DNA of 57,089 nucleotides from Rhodococcus sp. G-MC3 (GTDB lineage: Bacteria; Actinomycetota; Actinomycetes; Mycobacteriales; Mycobacteriaceae): contig NZ_JASISW010000029.1 in NCBI RefSeq assembly GCF_030063335.1, forward strand, positions 1-57,089, read 5' to 3'. Of the stretch, positions 15,781 to 24,485 are shown one piece after another. Positions within the stretch are counted from its first letter, which is position 1; the number at the start of each line of letters is the position of its first letter. The notes under the pieces are model-generated. The model had not been told where the DNA came from. It saw only the letters and a program-made list of their open reading frames with translations, and ran no database searches. Position numbers and translations under genes: made by a program.

Positions 15781-17082
15781 ATGATGAGCAACAGCATGAG
15801 TGACGTCTATCAGTCGATGGCCGTCGGAGATGACGTGCAATCCACCCTCGACCCCGACCCCTTCACATTCGGCGTTCCGGCCCACCCCGACCAACGCGGC
15901 AATGCAGAACAGCGGGAGCGGCTGGTCGGGATCGCGGCGTCCCTGACCAAGATGCTCGCCGACAACGCCGCAGAGGCCGACCGCAATCGACGAGTCCCCG
16001 AACCTGTCATCGATGCGCTGGCCGAAGCCGGTCTCTTCAAGCTGACCCTCCCCAAGCGATACGGCGGCCATCAGGCCGACGTACGCACAATTGTCGATGT
16101 CGCTGCAACCCTTGCAGAGGGCTGTGGTTCCACCGCCTGGGTCGTGACACTGATCAACACGGTGGGCATCGCGGTAGGGATGCTGCCAGAACAAACGCAG
16201 GACGAAGTGTTCGGCGCCAACCCTGAGGCCCGAGTGGCGGGAGTCTTCTCTCCCCGGGGCCGCTCAGAGAAGGTAGCTGGCGGCTTCCAGGTAAGCGGCG
16301 AGTGGTACTACGGCTCCGGATCCCTCCACGCTGACTGGGTGATGGTGGGTTTCCCGCTCGTCGACGACTCCGGCGAGACTGTCGACTTCGGGCTCGGTCT
16401 CATCCCCCGCTCCGATTACGAAATCAAAGACACGTGGCATGTAGTCGGGATGCGTGGGTCGGGCAGCAACGCCATTGTCGCTGACGATGTCTTCATCCCC
16501 GACCACCGTATTCTCTCCGTTAGTGCGGCTATCGACGGCCGGTTCCCGACCGAATTCCATGACGAAACGCTCTACCATTCGGCGTTCCACCCGGCGTTCA
16601 CGCTAGTGCTCACTGGTGCCCAGCTCGGGATGGGGCGGGCAGCTCTCAAGCATGTGGTCGAGGCCGCCGACAAGCGAACGATCGCAAATACGATTTACTC
16701 CCGGCAGCGGGACTCGGTAGGCTTCCAACTGCAGATCGCGGACGCAGCGGCACTGATCGATACAGCACACCTGCACGTGTATCGGGCGGCCGAGGACATC
16801 GACGAGGCGGCCCGGCGCGGCGAGAACCCGAGCTACCAGCTGCGTGCACGGCTTCGATCGGATGCGGCACGCGCGGCTACCTGCGTGAAGGATGCACTCG
16901 ATCTGCTGATCACCGCACATGGCGCTGGGAGCTTCGCGGAGTCGAGCCCGATCCAGCGAATGTGGCGCGACTCGAACATCGCGCTCCGGCACGGAACCCT
17001 CGTGCCGCCCGCCACCCGCGAGATCTACGGCAAGTCACTGCTCGGTTACTCTCTCGACGAGAACATCACGAAGCTTCTATGA
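15781..17082 (+). CDS. Acyl-CoA-dehydrogenase-fold flavin monooxygenase (HsaA/HpaB-like), oxygenase component
   Basis: 433-residue protein with the acyl-CoA dehydrogenase fold, but of the group D flavin monooxygenases that hydroxylate phenolic rings using FADH2/FMNH2 from a separate reductase. Blocks: RRVPEPVIDALAEAGLFKLTLPKRYGGHQAD, EGCGSTAWVVTLINT, GFQVSGEWYYGSGS, WHVVGMRGSGSNAIVADDVFIP and a C-terminal RDSNIALRHGTLVPP. The start at 15781 (or 15784) follows GGAG; the earlier ATG at 15763 lacks a site. Its stop overlaps the start of the reductase gene, as expected for a two-component system. The ring substrate is unknown. Confidence 0.8.
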   Translation: MMSNSMSDVYQSMAVGDDVQSTLDPDPFTFGVPAHPDQRGNAEQRERLVGIAASLTKMLADNAAEADRNRRVPEPVIDALAEAGLFKLTLPKRYGGHQADVRTIVDVAATLAEGCGSTAWVVTLINTVGIAVGMLPEQTQDEVFGANPEARVAGVFSPRGRSEKVAGGFQVSGEWYYGSGSLHADWVMVGFPLVDDSGETVDFGLGLIPRSDYEIKDTWHVVGMRGSGSNAIVADDVFIPDHRILSVSAAIDGRFPTEFHDETLYHSAFHPAFTLVLTGAQLGMGRAALKHVVEAADKRTIANTIYSRQRDSVGFQLQIADAAALIDTAHLHVYRAAEDIDEAARRGENPSYQLRARLRSDAARAATCVKDALDLLITAHGAGSFAESSPIQRMWRDSNIALRHGTLVPPATREIYGKSLLGYSLDENITKLL

Positions 17083-18287
17083 TGTTCCAGCCGACACACA
17101 CACGAGCAAACTCTCCCGTATCGGTATCGATCGACAGCGGTCACTACCGCCGTGTACTCGGCCACTACCCGACAGGTGTCTGCGTGATCACCGCGATCGC
17201 GCCCGATGGGAAGCCGGTCGGGATGACGGTCGGTTCTTTCACCTCAGTCTCGCTCGACCCTCCACTCGTTGCCTTCCTAGCGATGAAGACCTCACGGGCC
17301 TTTTCGACGATCGTCGAAGTCGGGCGGTTCGCCGTCAACGTGCTAGCAGGTGACCAACTCGAACAGTGCCGTAAATTCGCTTCGCGCGAGAACGACAAAT
17401 TCAATTCGGTCGCGTGGCGACTCTCTCCACTCGGTTCACCAGTGCTCCTCGAATCCCCAGCATGGATCGATTGCACAGTCGAAAGTGTGATCGAACTCGG
17501 CGACCACGCGATGGTAGTCGGAGCCGTCAGCGAACTGGACGTCGAACGATCGGCCGCACCACTGATGTACTTCCAGGGCGGTTACGGCCGATTCTCGGCT
17601 CTGTCGATGGTCATCGACACGGCCGACGAACTAAGTGCGCACCTACGATTGGCCGACCTCGCCCGGCCGAAGTTGGAAGAGATCTCGAGGGCCTTTGGCG
17701 TGCACGCGGCGGCAAATGCCCTGGTGGGAGAGCACGTTGTTCAGCTCGCCTGGGTAGGCGCTGACGGTCTCGATCTGGAGACCAATCTAGTCGGTCTGAG
17801 GCTGCCTTTCGTAGCACCATTCGGCTTGCTCTTCGCTGCGTGGCAATCCGATGAGGAGCGAGAGGCGTGGCTCGGCGAGTCGAAGGCGGACGAGCTTGTG
17901 CGACAAATCTTGCTCGATGACCTCGAGCAGGCGCGCCAGCAAGGTTGGGCTGTCATACCCGACCACGCGATACTCCGTGAGATCGAGGCGAGCATTGCCC
18001 GCATCGCCACCGACGGCGCACTACGTGCGTCTCTAAGCGAACTCGAAACGCAAATCGTCAAGTTCGCCCACCAGTACACCGCGCTTTCGCGCGACCGACC
18101 ACGCGGACTCTCGGTGCCGGTGTTCGACAACACCGGGCACGTGGTGCTCACAGTGACCGCACAACGCTTGCCGCAGTTGAGTCCCCGAATGCTTGACCAG
18201 TGCCGTGCAGCACTCGTCTCTGTCGGGGAAGAACTGACCCGGGCAATCGGCGGCTTAATGCCACCTATCGCGCTCGACGAGAAGTAA
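17079..18287 (+). CDS. Flavin reductase fused to an IclR-type ligand-binding domain
   Basis: 402-residue fusion. Residues about 20-175 are an HpaC-like NAD(P)H:flavin reductase (YPTGVCVITAIAPDGKPVGMTVGSFTSVSLDPP; GDHAMVVGAV). Residues about 180-402 resemble the effector domain of IclR regulators (LRLPFVAPFGLLFAAW, QQGWAVIPDH, GLSVPVFDNTGHVVLTVTA) but the IclR helix-turn-helix is missing. The ATG overlaps the oxygenase stop (ATGA). The reductase part should supply reduced flavin to the monooxygenase; the second domain probably senses the aromatic substrate and gates NADH use, as a different C-terminal domain does in Acinetobacter 4-hydroxyphenylacetate hydroxylase reductase. That role is inference. 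Confidence 0.8.
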   Translation: MMFQPTHTRANSPVSVSIDSGHYRRVLGHYPTGVCVITAIAPDGKPVGMTVGSFTSVSLDPPLVAFLAMKTSRAFSTIVEVGRFAVNVLAGDQLEQCRKFASRENDKFNSVAWRLSPLGSPVLLESPAWIDCTVESVIELGDHAMVVGAVSELDVERSAAPLMYFQGGYGRFSALSMVIDTADELSAHLRLADLARPKLEEISRAFGVHAAANALVGEHVVQLAWVGADGLDLETNLVGLRLPFVAPFGLLFAAWQSDEEREAWLGESKADELVRQILLDDLEQARQQGWAVIPDHAILREIEASIARIATDGALRASLSELETQIVKFAHQYTALSRDRPRGLSVPVFDNTGHVVLTVTAQRLPQLSPRMLDQCRAALVSVGEELTRAIGGLMPPIALDEK

Positions 18288-18301
18288 GGAAGGAATATCT
18301 C

Positions 18302-19264
18302 ATGGCACTCACCCAACACTTGCCCACGTCGCAGCCGGCCCCGGTCTATGCCGATCCAGGGCCCGCAGTGACCGTTTTATCGGCAAAACCGGTAATTCTT
18401 CCAGGCTCCGAGGCTCGTGGTGCGAATCTCAAGGTGCGGGTCTCCGCGCCCGCGGTGGGGGACAACCTCCCGGTGGTCCTGTTCAGCCACGGTTACGGTT
18501 CCTCGCTGGAAGCCTACGGTCCGCTCACCGACTACTGGGCCTCTCACGGCTTCGTCGTGCTTCAACCCACCTACCTCGACTCGCGCACGGTCGGCGTTCC
18601 AAACGACGATCCGAGGGTGGTCGATTTTTGGCGATTCCGCGTCACCGACGCGCGAAGGATCCTCGACGACCTCGACACGCTCCTTGCAGCAGTGCCTGGT
18701 CTGCCAGATCGTGTCGAACGCACGCTCATCGCCGCGGCGGGACACTCGTTCGGGGGACAGACGTCCGGCATCCTCCTCGGACAACGGGTCGGGCCACCAG
18801 CTGGCGAATACGAAGACTTGTCCGATCCTCGGATTCTCGTCGGTGTGCTGCTGGCGACTGCAGGCACTGGCGGGGAGGACCTTTCGGACTTCGCACACGA
18901 AAATCTCTCGTACCTCAACGCAGACTTCAGTCAACTGTCGCGGCCAACCCTGGTCGTGGCGGGAGATGCGGACGATTCTCCGCTCACAGTCCGAGGGCCG
19001 GACTGGTCGGAGGACCCCTACCGGATGAGTCCCGGCGCCGACCAGTTGCTGACATTGTTCGGTGGTGAGCACTCGCTCGGCGGCATTCCCGGTTACGAGG
19101 CCGCCGAGACCACAGATCAGAGCACGCCGCGCCTCGGCGTTGTGCAACAACTCACCTGGGCGTACTTGCAGACCGCGCTGAGACGAGACAGTGGGGCTTG
19201 GTCGTCTGCAATCGCCGCATTGCACGCCAGCGCCGAACCACTCGGTCGGGTCGAGTCAAAGTAA
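18302..19264 (+). CDS. Alpha/beta hydrolase, chlorophyllase/PET-hydrolase-like (paralogue)
   Basis: 320-residue serine hydrolase, closely similar along its whole length to the protein at 6049-6981: VVLFSHGYGSSLEAYGPLTDYWASHGFVVLQP, nucleophile AAGHSFGGQTSGILLG, acid site VAGDADDSPL and GGEHSLGGIPGYEAAETT with the His. No export signal. AAGGAAGGA precedes the ATG. Follows the reductase by 14 nt in the operon. The paralogy with the minus-strand operon indicates that both units attack the same or related bonds. Confidence 0.8.
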   Translation: MALTQHLPTSQPAPVYADPGPAVTVLSAKPVILPGSEARGANLKVRVSAPAVGDNLPVVLFSHGYGSSLEAYGPLTDYWASHGFVVLQPTYLDSRTVGVPNDDPRVVDFWRFRVTDARRILDDLDTLLAAVPGLPDRVERTLIAAAGHSFGGQTSGILLGQRVGPPAGEYEDLSDPRILVGVLLATAGTGGEDLSDFAHENLSYLNADFSQLSRPTLVVAGDADDSPLTVRGPDWSEDPYRMSPGADQLLTLFGGEHSLGGIPGYEAAETTDQSTPRLGVVQQLTWAYLQTALRRDSGAWSSAIAALHASAEPLGRVESK

Positions 19265-19502
19265 CCGGACGAGCCCGCCGCTGGCCGGCAGGAAGAATCT
19301 ATGAAGGCGGTGCCGCGCGGCAGTACATGGCGGCCCAGGGCATTGCTATTTCCGGGACGTTGAACGATCTCAGAGCCTGCGAGCATTGCCCGCATTCTTA
19401 GCTGTAGCAACGGCTACTCGAAACACGAAATGACCAAGCTCGCTGGCGTTTTCGCCGAATTCGCCTGAGCGACACAAATCTGACTAGGGGAACCACCGCA
19501 CC

Positions 19503-20378
19503 ATGCGTATCGCGAATTACGACAACCGAGCCGTCCTTGTCACCGGCGAGACCGGTGCCGAACAGGTTCTTGACATCGCCGGACTGTCAAAAGGGCGGTT
19601 CGGCCCTGATCTGCCTTCGGTGTACAGGTCATGGGACAAGGTAAATGAGTGGCTTGCAGGTGCGGCCTATACCGATCACCCGGCGACCCCGCTGGATCGG
19701 AGCAAACTGGGCGCCCCCTCCCCGGAGCCACGTCAGGTCTTCGCCGTTGGGTTGAACTATCGCGATCACGCCGCCGAATCAGGGTTCGACTCTCCTACAG
19801 ACTTGCCCCCAGTTTTCACCAAATACGTCTCGAGCTTCACAGGGCCGGATACCGACGTGATCATCCCGGACGGAGGCAACGTCGACTGGGAAGTCGAACT
19901 CGTCGCGGTCATCGGACGCCAAGCCAGCAAAGTCGCCAGAGACGGTGCCTGGTCATATGTGGCCGGACTCACGGTTGGACAGGATATATCCGAACGCATC
20001 TCTCAGCTCCGCGGCCCGGCACCGCAATTCGGCCTCGGCAAATCCTTCGCCGGATTCTCCCCCCAGGGGCCCTGGCTGGTCACCCCCGACGAATTCGACA
20101 ACCCTGACGATCTCGAACTCGGGTGCACCATCGACGGCGAAGAAATCCAGAAAGGGCGCACCCGCGACCTGATCGTCTCCATCCCGATGCTGATCTCGAC
20201 ACTTTCGCAGACGGTCACCCTCTACCCCGGTGATGTCATTTTCACCGGCACCCCCGCCGGTGTAGGTGTTGGCCGCGACCCCAAACGATTCCTAGCCGTC
20301 GGTGAACGGATGCGCAGCTGGGTCGAAGGCATAGGCGAGGTGAACCAGCACTTCGTCGCCGAACCTCGCACCATCTAG
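19503..20378 (+). CDS. Fumarylacetoacetate hydrolase family protein, second copy
   Basis: 291-residue FAH-family enzyme, of a different branch from 14815-15690. Blocks: VFAVGLNYRDHAAESG, PPVFTKYVSSFTGPD, metal site VDWEVELVAVIG, SFAGFSPQGPWLVTPDEF and YPGDVIFTGTPAGVG. Such proteins hydrolyse or decarboxylate/isomerise ring-cleavage products (acylpyruvates, 2-oxo-dienoates). A 238-bp gap separates it from the hydrolase gene, with only a weak GTAGC/GCTAC hairpin at 19404-19417, so it may have its own promoter. It runs directly into the VOC dioxygenase gene, with which it probably forms a cleavage-hydrolysis pair. Confidence 0.75.
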   Translation: MRIANYDNRAVLVTGETGAEQVLDIAGLSKGRFGPDLPSVYRSWDKVNEWLAGAAYTDHPATPLDRSKLGAPSPEPRQVFAVGLNYRDHAAESGFDSPTDLPPVFTKYVSSFTGPDTDVIIPDGGNVDWEVELVAVIGRQASKVARDGAWSYVAGLTVGQDISERISQLRGPAPQFGLGKSFAGFSPQGPWLVTPDEFDNPDDLELGCTIDGEEIQKGRTRDLIVSIPMLISTLSQTVTLYPGDVIFTGTPAGVGVGRDPKRFLAVGERMRSWVEGIGEVNQHFVAEPRTI

Positions 20379-20391
20379 AAAGGCCGAAGTC

Positions 20392-21318
20392 ATGGCACTG
20401 CACGGACTGGGCAAGGTCACTGTCGGCGTCCCTAATGTCGACGAGACTATCTCGTATTACACCGATTTCGGCCTTGATCACCTCGGGGCCGGCAAATTCG
20501 CCACCCGCAACGGCGGTGAGCAACTCGAAATCGTATATGCACCAAGAAGACGACTTGTCGAATTATCCATCGCCGCAGATGATATCAACGATATCGCCGC
20601 CACTACGCGCAGCCTCAGAGTATTGGGTCACACTGCCGAACAAGACGGTACCTCGGTTTGCGCCATCGAACCGGCTACCGGGACCCTCATCCGGGTCGCA
20701 GTCCGCCCCCGGATCACGATCGAACCTATCGTCGCGTCCACCCCCTACAACGGGCCCGGACGGATAGACCGATGGGGCAGAGCACCTTTCCTATCCCGCA
20801 CCGACAAGGTGCGCCCACGCAAGCTCGGACACGCGGTGATCGGATCAACCGATCTCGAGACCACCATGAAATTCTTCACCGAGGGCCTCGGGTTCAAAAT
20901 AAGCGACTACATGGGCGACAAAGCAGCATTCCTGCGATGCTCGGTAGAGCACCACAATGTTCTCGTCATGGCAGCACCGGTGAACTTCATGCACCACACC
21001 AGCTGGCAGGTCGACGACATCGACGAAGTCGGACGCGGAGCCCACGCCATGCTCGAAGGTAAACCTGAGCGGCACATCTGGGGACTGGGCCGACACTATG
21101 CTGGCGCCAATTTCTTTTGGTACCTGAAAGACCCAGCCGGCAACTTCTCTGAGTATTACTCCGATATGGACACCGTCCCAGAGGATGAACTGTGGTCTCC
21201 TGAAATTCTGCATGGCCTTCAGGGCCTCTACGCCTGGGGCCCCCCGCCTCCGCCGTCGTTTCTCGAACCTGACGATCTCGCAGCTCTGATGACCGGGGCG
21301 CACTCCAACCGAAGCTGA
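20392..21318 (+). CDS. VOC-superfamily type I extradiol ring-cleavage dioxygenase
   Basis: 308 residues built of two vicinal-oxygen-chelate modules. The C-terminal module holds the Fe(II) triad: His147 in KLGHAVIGSTD, His201 or His202 in MHHTSWQVDD, and Glu254 in NFSEYYSD. The N-terminal module (residues 1-105) lacks these ligands, as usual. Enzymes of this type cleave catechols next to the two hydroxyls. A Pro-rich stretch (WGPPPPPSFLEP) near the C-terminus is typical of the group. Lies 13 nt after the second FAH gene. Its presence together with a gentisate-type dioxygenase suggests two ring cleavages or branching routes. Confidence 0.8.
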   Translation: MALHGLGKVTVGVPNVDETISYYTDFGLDHLGAGKFATRNGGEQLEIVYAPRRRLVELSIAADDINDIAATTRSLRVLGHTAEQDGTSVCAIEPATGTLIRVAVRPRITIEPIVASTPYNGPGRIDRWGRAPFLSRTDKVRPRKLGHAVIGSTDLETTMKFFTEGLGFKISDYMGDKAAFLRCSVEHHNVLVMAAPVNFMHHTSWQVDDIDEVGRGAHAMLEGKPERHIWGLGRHYAGANFFWYLKDPAGNFSEYYSDMDTVPEDELWSPEILHGLQGLYAWGPPPPPSFLEPDDLAALMTGAHSNRS

Positions 21319-21440
21319 CTCGATTTCGTATACACAATCGACGAACACCGATGCGGCAGCGTCAAGTATAGCAACCGCAGTATGCCCGGCTGTCCAACGC
21401 ACCTCAGCCGCCTAACCAACACATTCGAAAGTAGACACTG

Positions 21441-21815
21441 ATGCCAGTCGCACACGTTGTAACAATCACCTTCATCGATGACACCCCGACCGAAACAGTC
21501 GATACCTTTCACCGCAACCTCGGCGCCGTCTCGGCCGTCTGCTTGGGCATAGAATCCTTCCGACACGGCCGGGATATCAACTTCCGGACAGGAACCGCTG
21601 ACTACGCGATCTCGGCGCTCTTCACAGACGAAGACGCTCTGCGGGCCTATCTGACAAATCCCGAACACGTGCGTATCACAAACGAATTCGCACCTAATAT
21701 CGTGGCGAAAACATCCGTTCAATTTCAGAGTGACGCGACATCAGGTAGTGCCGAGGTTTTTAGTGCGATTCAGGTGGGAGAAGAATCGCTGTCCAAAACG
21801 TCTGAAAGAAGATAA
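21441..21815 (+). CDS. Dabb (stress-responsive A/B barrel) domain protein
   Basis: 124 residues. The first 100 form a dimeric alpha/beta-barrel domain: VAHVVTITFIDDTPTETVDTFHRNL, GIESFRHGRDINFRTGTADYAISALFTDEDALRAYLTNPEHVRI. The 25-residue tail is polar and unlike the family. Dabb and related barrels occur in aromatic pathways as small lyases, isomerases or chaperones of unstable intermediates; no catalytic residues can be assigned. Last gene of the plus-strand catabolic block, 122 nt after the dioxygenase. Confidence 0.7.
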   Translation: MPVAHVVTITFIDDTPTETVDTFHRNLGAVSAVCLGIESFRHGRDINFRTGTADYAISALFTDEDALRAYLTNPEHVRITNEFAPNIVAKTSVQFQSDATSGSAEVFSAIQVGEESLSKTSERR

Positions 21816-21930
21816 CAGTACGCGAATGTTGTCAGATGGGCCAAAACAGCTGAATTCAAAATCGTGCCGCGAGCGGTCATGGCAGCCTCTCATGAGTCCG
21901 ATCCGTCCCTGAACCGGGACACACAAGGCT

Positions 21931-21962
21931 TAGCCCCCTCATCTTTGTGCTGAGGGGGGCTA
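21931..21962. terminator. Stem-loop terminator closing the catabolic operon
   Basis: TAGCCCCCTCA (21931-21941) pairs with TGAGGGGGGCTA (21951-21962) with one bulged G, 9-nt loop. It lies 116 nt after the Dabb gene and 10 bp before the presumed left end of the IS1380 element. GC-rich stem without T-run, as is usual in actinobacteria. Confidence 0.65.
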
Positions 21963-21971
21963 TCCCTAGCT

Positions 21972-23460
21972 CCTCTAACCTCGATCTTTCGTCCGTAAGA
22001 CGTGTTGGCCTGAGCGGTTCGAGATTGGTGTTTTCGAGCTCGATCGTGTCTTCGGGCATGGTGATTCAGCCGATATCGTTCGGTTGGCGCTCGGTTCCAC
22101 TGTCCGAGTTGGGGTCTTTCGGATCGGTCGGTCGGGGTGATGGTGGTCAGGTGGGCGCGGGTAGCGCCGACAATCGGTTCAGGGCAGTGACGATCAGTCC
22201 TGAGTAGGTCGCGTTCTTCGACAGTCGCAGCCGGGTGCGCCGGGCGTGAGTAGCGATTCTGCCGGCGATGGAGAAGAGGCGATGACGCAACCGTTTCGGT
22301 TCCCACCGACGCGCATCGTGATCTGTGAACGCAAGCGTTTGCTTCCACGCGGTGAGGTCGAGGGCGAGTTGCACGATAGCGAGCCAGATACGGTTCTGGT
22401 CGAACCCATGCAACGGAAAGTTTCCGAGACCGGTGTCTTTCGAGTTGCGGATCCGGTCTTCGCAGCGAGCACGTCGCCGGTGCCGAAGTTCGAGATCCTG
22501 AACCTGACCACGGGTTGTGTTGGTGGCGAACGCGGTCAATCGAAGTCCGTCGGAATCTGTGAATCGCAGTTGCGCGCCGGGGTGTGGGCGCTCCTTCCGG
22601 ACGATAACGCGTATCCCCGACGGCCACGAGCGGAGTTCGAGGATGCCGGTGGCATCGATCACCCATGCGCCGTCACGGACCTTCTCGTCGGCGTCGACTG
22701 CTGCCGACGATGCCGTGTCCGGGATATCGGCGAGGGCGGTGACCATGGCGTCGGTAAGCCCGAACCCAATGGAATAGGAGACGGGTTGGCCCGCCAGCCA
22801 CGACATGTAGGCGTGGCTGGCACCGGCGCCATCGGCGCGGACCAGTACCTTCTTACCGGGGCGACTGCCGGTGGTGAAGGGGAGTTGCGCGAGCGCGGTG
22901 CGCGTCACCTCGATGTGGTCGTCGGCCGTGTTCGAGCCGGCGTTGCCTGCTCGCAGCACCGCAGCGAGTGGCTCGCCCGTACCTGCGCTACCGTGGTCGG
23001 CGAACGCCAACAGTGGGTGAAATCCGAAGCCACGCTTGTATGTTGGCGCAGCATGTTCCTTCTCGGAGTGTGCGGTGACGAGTGTTGCGTCGAGGTCGAT
23101 GACAATCGGGTTCTGCGCGGTGATGTTGTGGTCGGGTGCGTGTTCACCGGCGTGCATCCATGCTGCAGCGCGGGCTAGGGCTCGGGCGGTGTCGATCGCT
23201 GCCAAGGCCTTCGGCGCGTCAGCGGCCAAAGTGGCGATCAGACGGGACACAGTGGGGTCGGAAGGGATCAGTCCGAACACCGCGGTGTGCTCGCGGAGTG
23301 TTGCGATGTCGGCGAGGCAGTCACCACCGATGGCCAGCGACACCGCGAGATCGAGAACTATTTTTCCGGGGTCGAAGTGTGACGCTGGTCCGGCGATGCA
23401 CCCGTGCTGAAACCTTGACGCAAACGGTGTCGACTGGCACAAGCAACTACGTAGGTGCAT
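21972..23460 (-). mobile_element. IS1380-family element, truncated at the transposase 5' side
   Basis: The transposase reads leftwards and ends at 22147. About 175 bp further left, CCTCTAACCTCGATC at 21972-21986 resembles the terminal inverted repeat that I remember from related actinobacterial IS1380 elements. No matching inverted copy is seen right of 23460 and the transposase N-terminus is missing, so the right end is deleted. The left boundary is inferred from memory of the family; the right boundary is approximate. Confidence 0.55.
22147..23460 (-). pseudogene. IS1380-family transposase lacking its N-terminus
   Basis: The body from HFDPGKIVLDLAVSLAIGGDCLAD to the C-terminal LSALPAPT is a well-preserved IS1380 DDE transposase, with DPTVSRLIATLAADAP, VIDLDATLVTAHSEKEHA, GFGFHPLLAFADHG, RADGAGASHAYMSWLA, RVIVRKERPHPGAQLRF, RCEDRIRNSKDTGL and TDHDARRWEPKRLRHRLF. 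The first 28 residues (MHLRSCLCQSTPF...) are unrelated, while family members carry about 45-50 other residues there (roughly a VSxxGxxLLLRTAEKxGL type block). The gene was therefore cut at its 5' end and the apparent start is fortuitous; it is unlikely to be active. 437 codons remain. Confidence 0.75.
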
Positions 23461-23540
23461 TGGTCACCACCGGGTTCGCGCACCTATAGTGAGCGCCGCC
23501 GCCTGTCGCTATGTTGCATCCGGTGCGGATAGATCCCAGT

Positions 23541-23581
23541 TGGACTGGCGGATGTGCAGTATTCGAAACGTGCGGTATTCC
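23541..23581. repeat. 41-bp direct repeat, left copy
   Basis: Begins TGGACTGGCGGATG and ends AAACGTGCGGTATTCC. A copy with 38 of 41 identical bases lies in the same orientation at 24406-24446. The two flank the 181-residue membrane protein gene and could be ends or recombination sites of a small mobile unit. Confidence 0.75.
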
Positions 23582-23696
23582 TCGGCAAGCTGTGCGGACC
23601 GAACAGCCAGGGCTCATCTCACCAACACTGGTTACGCGGTTGACCGACGGTTCGCGATGTGCCGTAAGCGCATTCCGCATCGGATAGCGTCGGGCC

Positions 23697-24242
23697 ATGA
23701 CAGTTGATTTTTCGTGGTCGCAGTTTCTATGGATCGTCTTCATCTTTGTGGGCGTGCCTTCGACCTTCTGCGCGCTTCTCCTCTGGAGCAAGTCCTCGAA
23801 GTCGGAAGAGGACACGGGAACCGGCCCTTTAGGTTTGTGGGCCACCGGATTCCTCGCCTTCGTCTTGGGGTTTGTCTCGTGCGCCGGCTGGTTGAGTTGG
23901 TCGGCCCAGCAACAGGGCGAGTTCCGCGGACCTGGGCTCCCCGCGCCGAATCAGTTCCCGACATGGCAGGTGATCGCGTGCGGTGCAACGGTCGTGCTGC
24001 TGTGCTTCCTCGCCGCGCATTTGTCGCGTTGGGCCAAGACCGGGGGCTTCGTAGCAGCACTGGGCACTACGGCCGGGTTCTCGACTGCATTCTGCATCGA
24101 AGCGAGTACGGACGTCACAGGGCAGTCAGGCGTGGGCGTGTTTCTGTGCGTGGTCGGCTGGGGTTTCAGCTTGAGCGTGCTGATGCTGGTTCGGAACATA
24201 GCGTCCAACCACGGGTGGAAGCGGCTCACAGGCCAGCCCTGA
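23697..24242 (+). CDS. Small multi-pass membrane protein, 181 aa
   Basis: Five likely membrane segments: FLWIVFIFVGVPSTFCALLLW near residues 9-29, then segments around 46-66, 88-107, 114-132 and 143-164. No named family recognised and no enzymatic motif. It stands alone on the plus strand between the truncated IS1380 copy and an integrase remnant, bracketed by the 41-bp repeats at 23541 and 24406, so it is likely cargo of a mobile unit. No clear ribosome site; ATG at 23697. Confidence 0.6.
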   Translation: MTVDFSWSQFLWIVFIFVGVPSTFCALLLWSKSSKSEEDTGTGPLGLWATGFLAFVLGFVSCAGWLSWSAQQQGEFRGPGLPAPNQFPTWQVIACGATVVLLCFLAAHLSRWAKTGGFVAALGTTAGFSTAFCIEASTDVTGQSGVGVFLCVVGWGFSLSVLMLVRNIASNHGWKRLTGQP

Positions 24243-24405
24243 CAGCACGTCAGTCACGGGCCAATCCGAGTTGTACACGCCCGGCCGCACCGAGAACTTC
24301 GTGGTCACACCTACCATAGCCAACGTCATTTCTTGGTTGACGATTGTGAGCGTTGACTACTCTGACGCTGGTCACGGCGGTGACACGGTCCGCCGGGTGT
24401 CGTTC

Positions 24406-24446
24406 TGGACTGGCGGATGCGAAGTATTGGAAACGTGCGGTATTCC
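24406..24446. repeat. 41-bp direct repeat, right copy
   Basis: Same orientation as 23541-23581; differs at three positions (15, 17 and 24 of the repeat). Lies 164 nt after the membrane protein stop and 40 nt from the end of the integrase remnant. Confidence 0.75.
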
Positions 24447-24485
24447 GGAAACAGACGTTAAGACATCCTGACGGTCCGTTCGGAT

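Noticed and set aside
22246..23178. Plus-strand 310-codon frame
   Set aside because: Antisense to the IS1380 transposase, which has clear family motifs.
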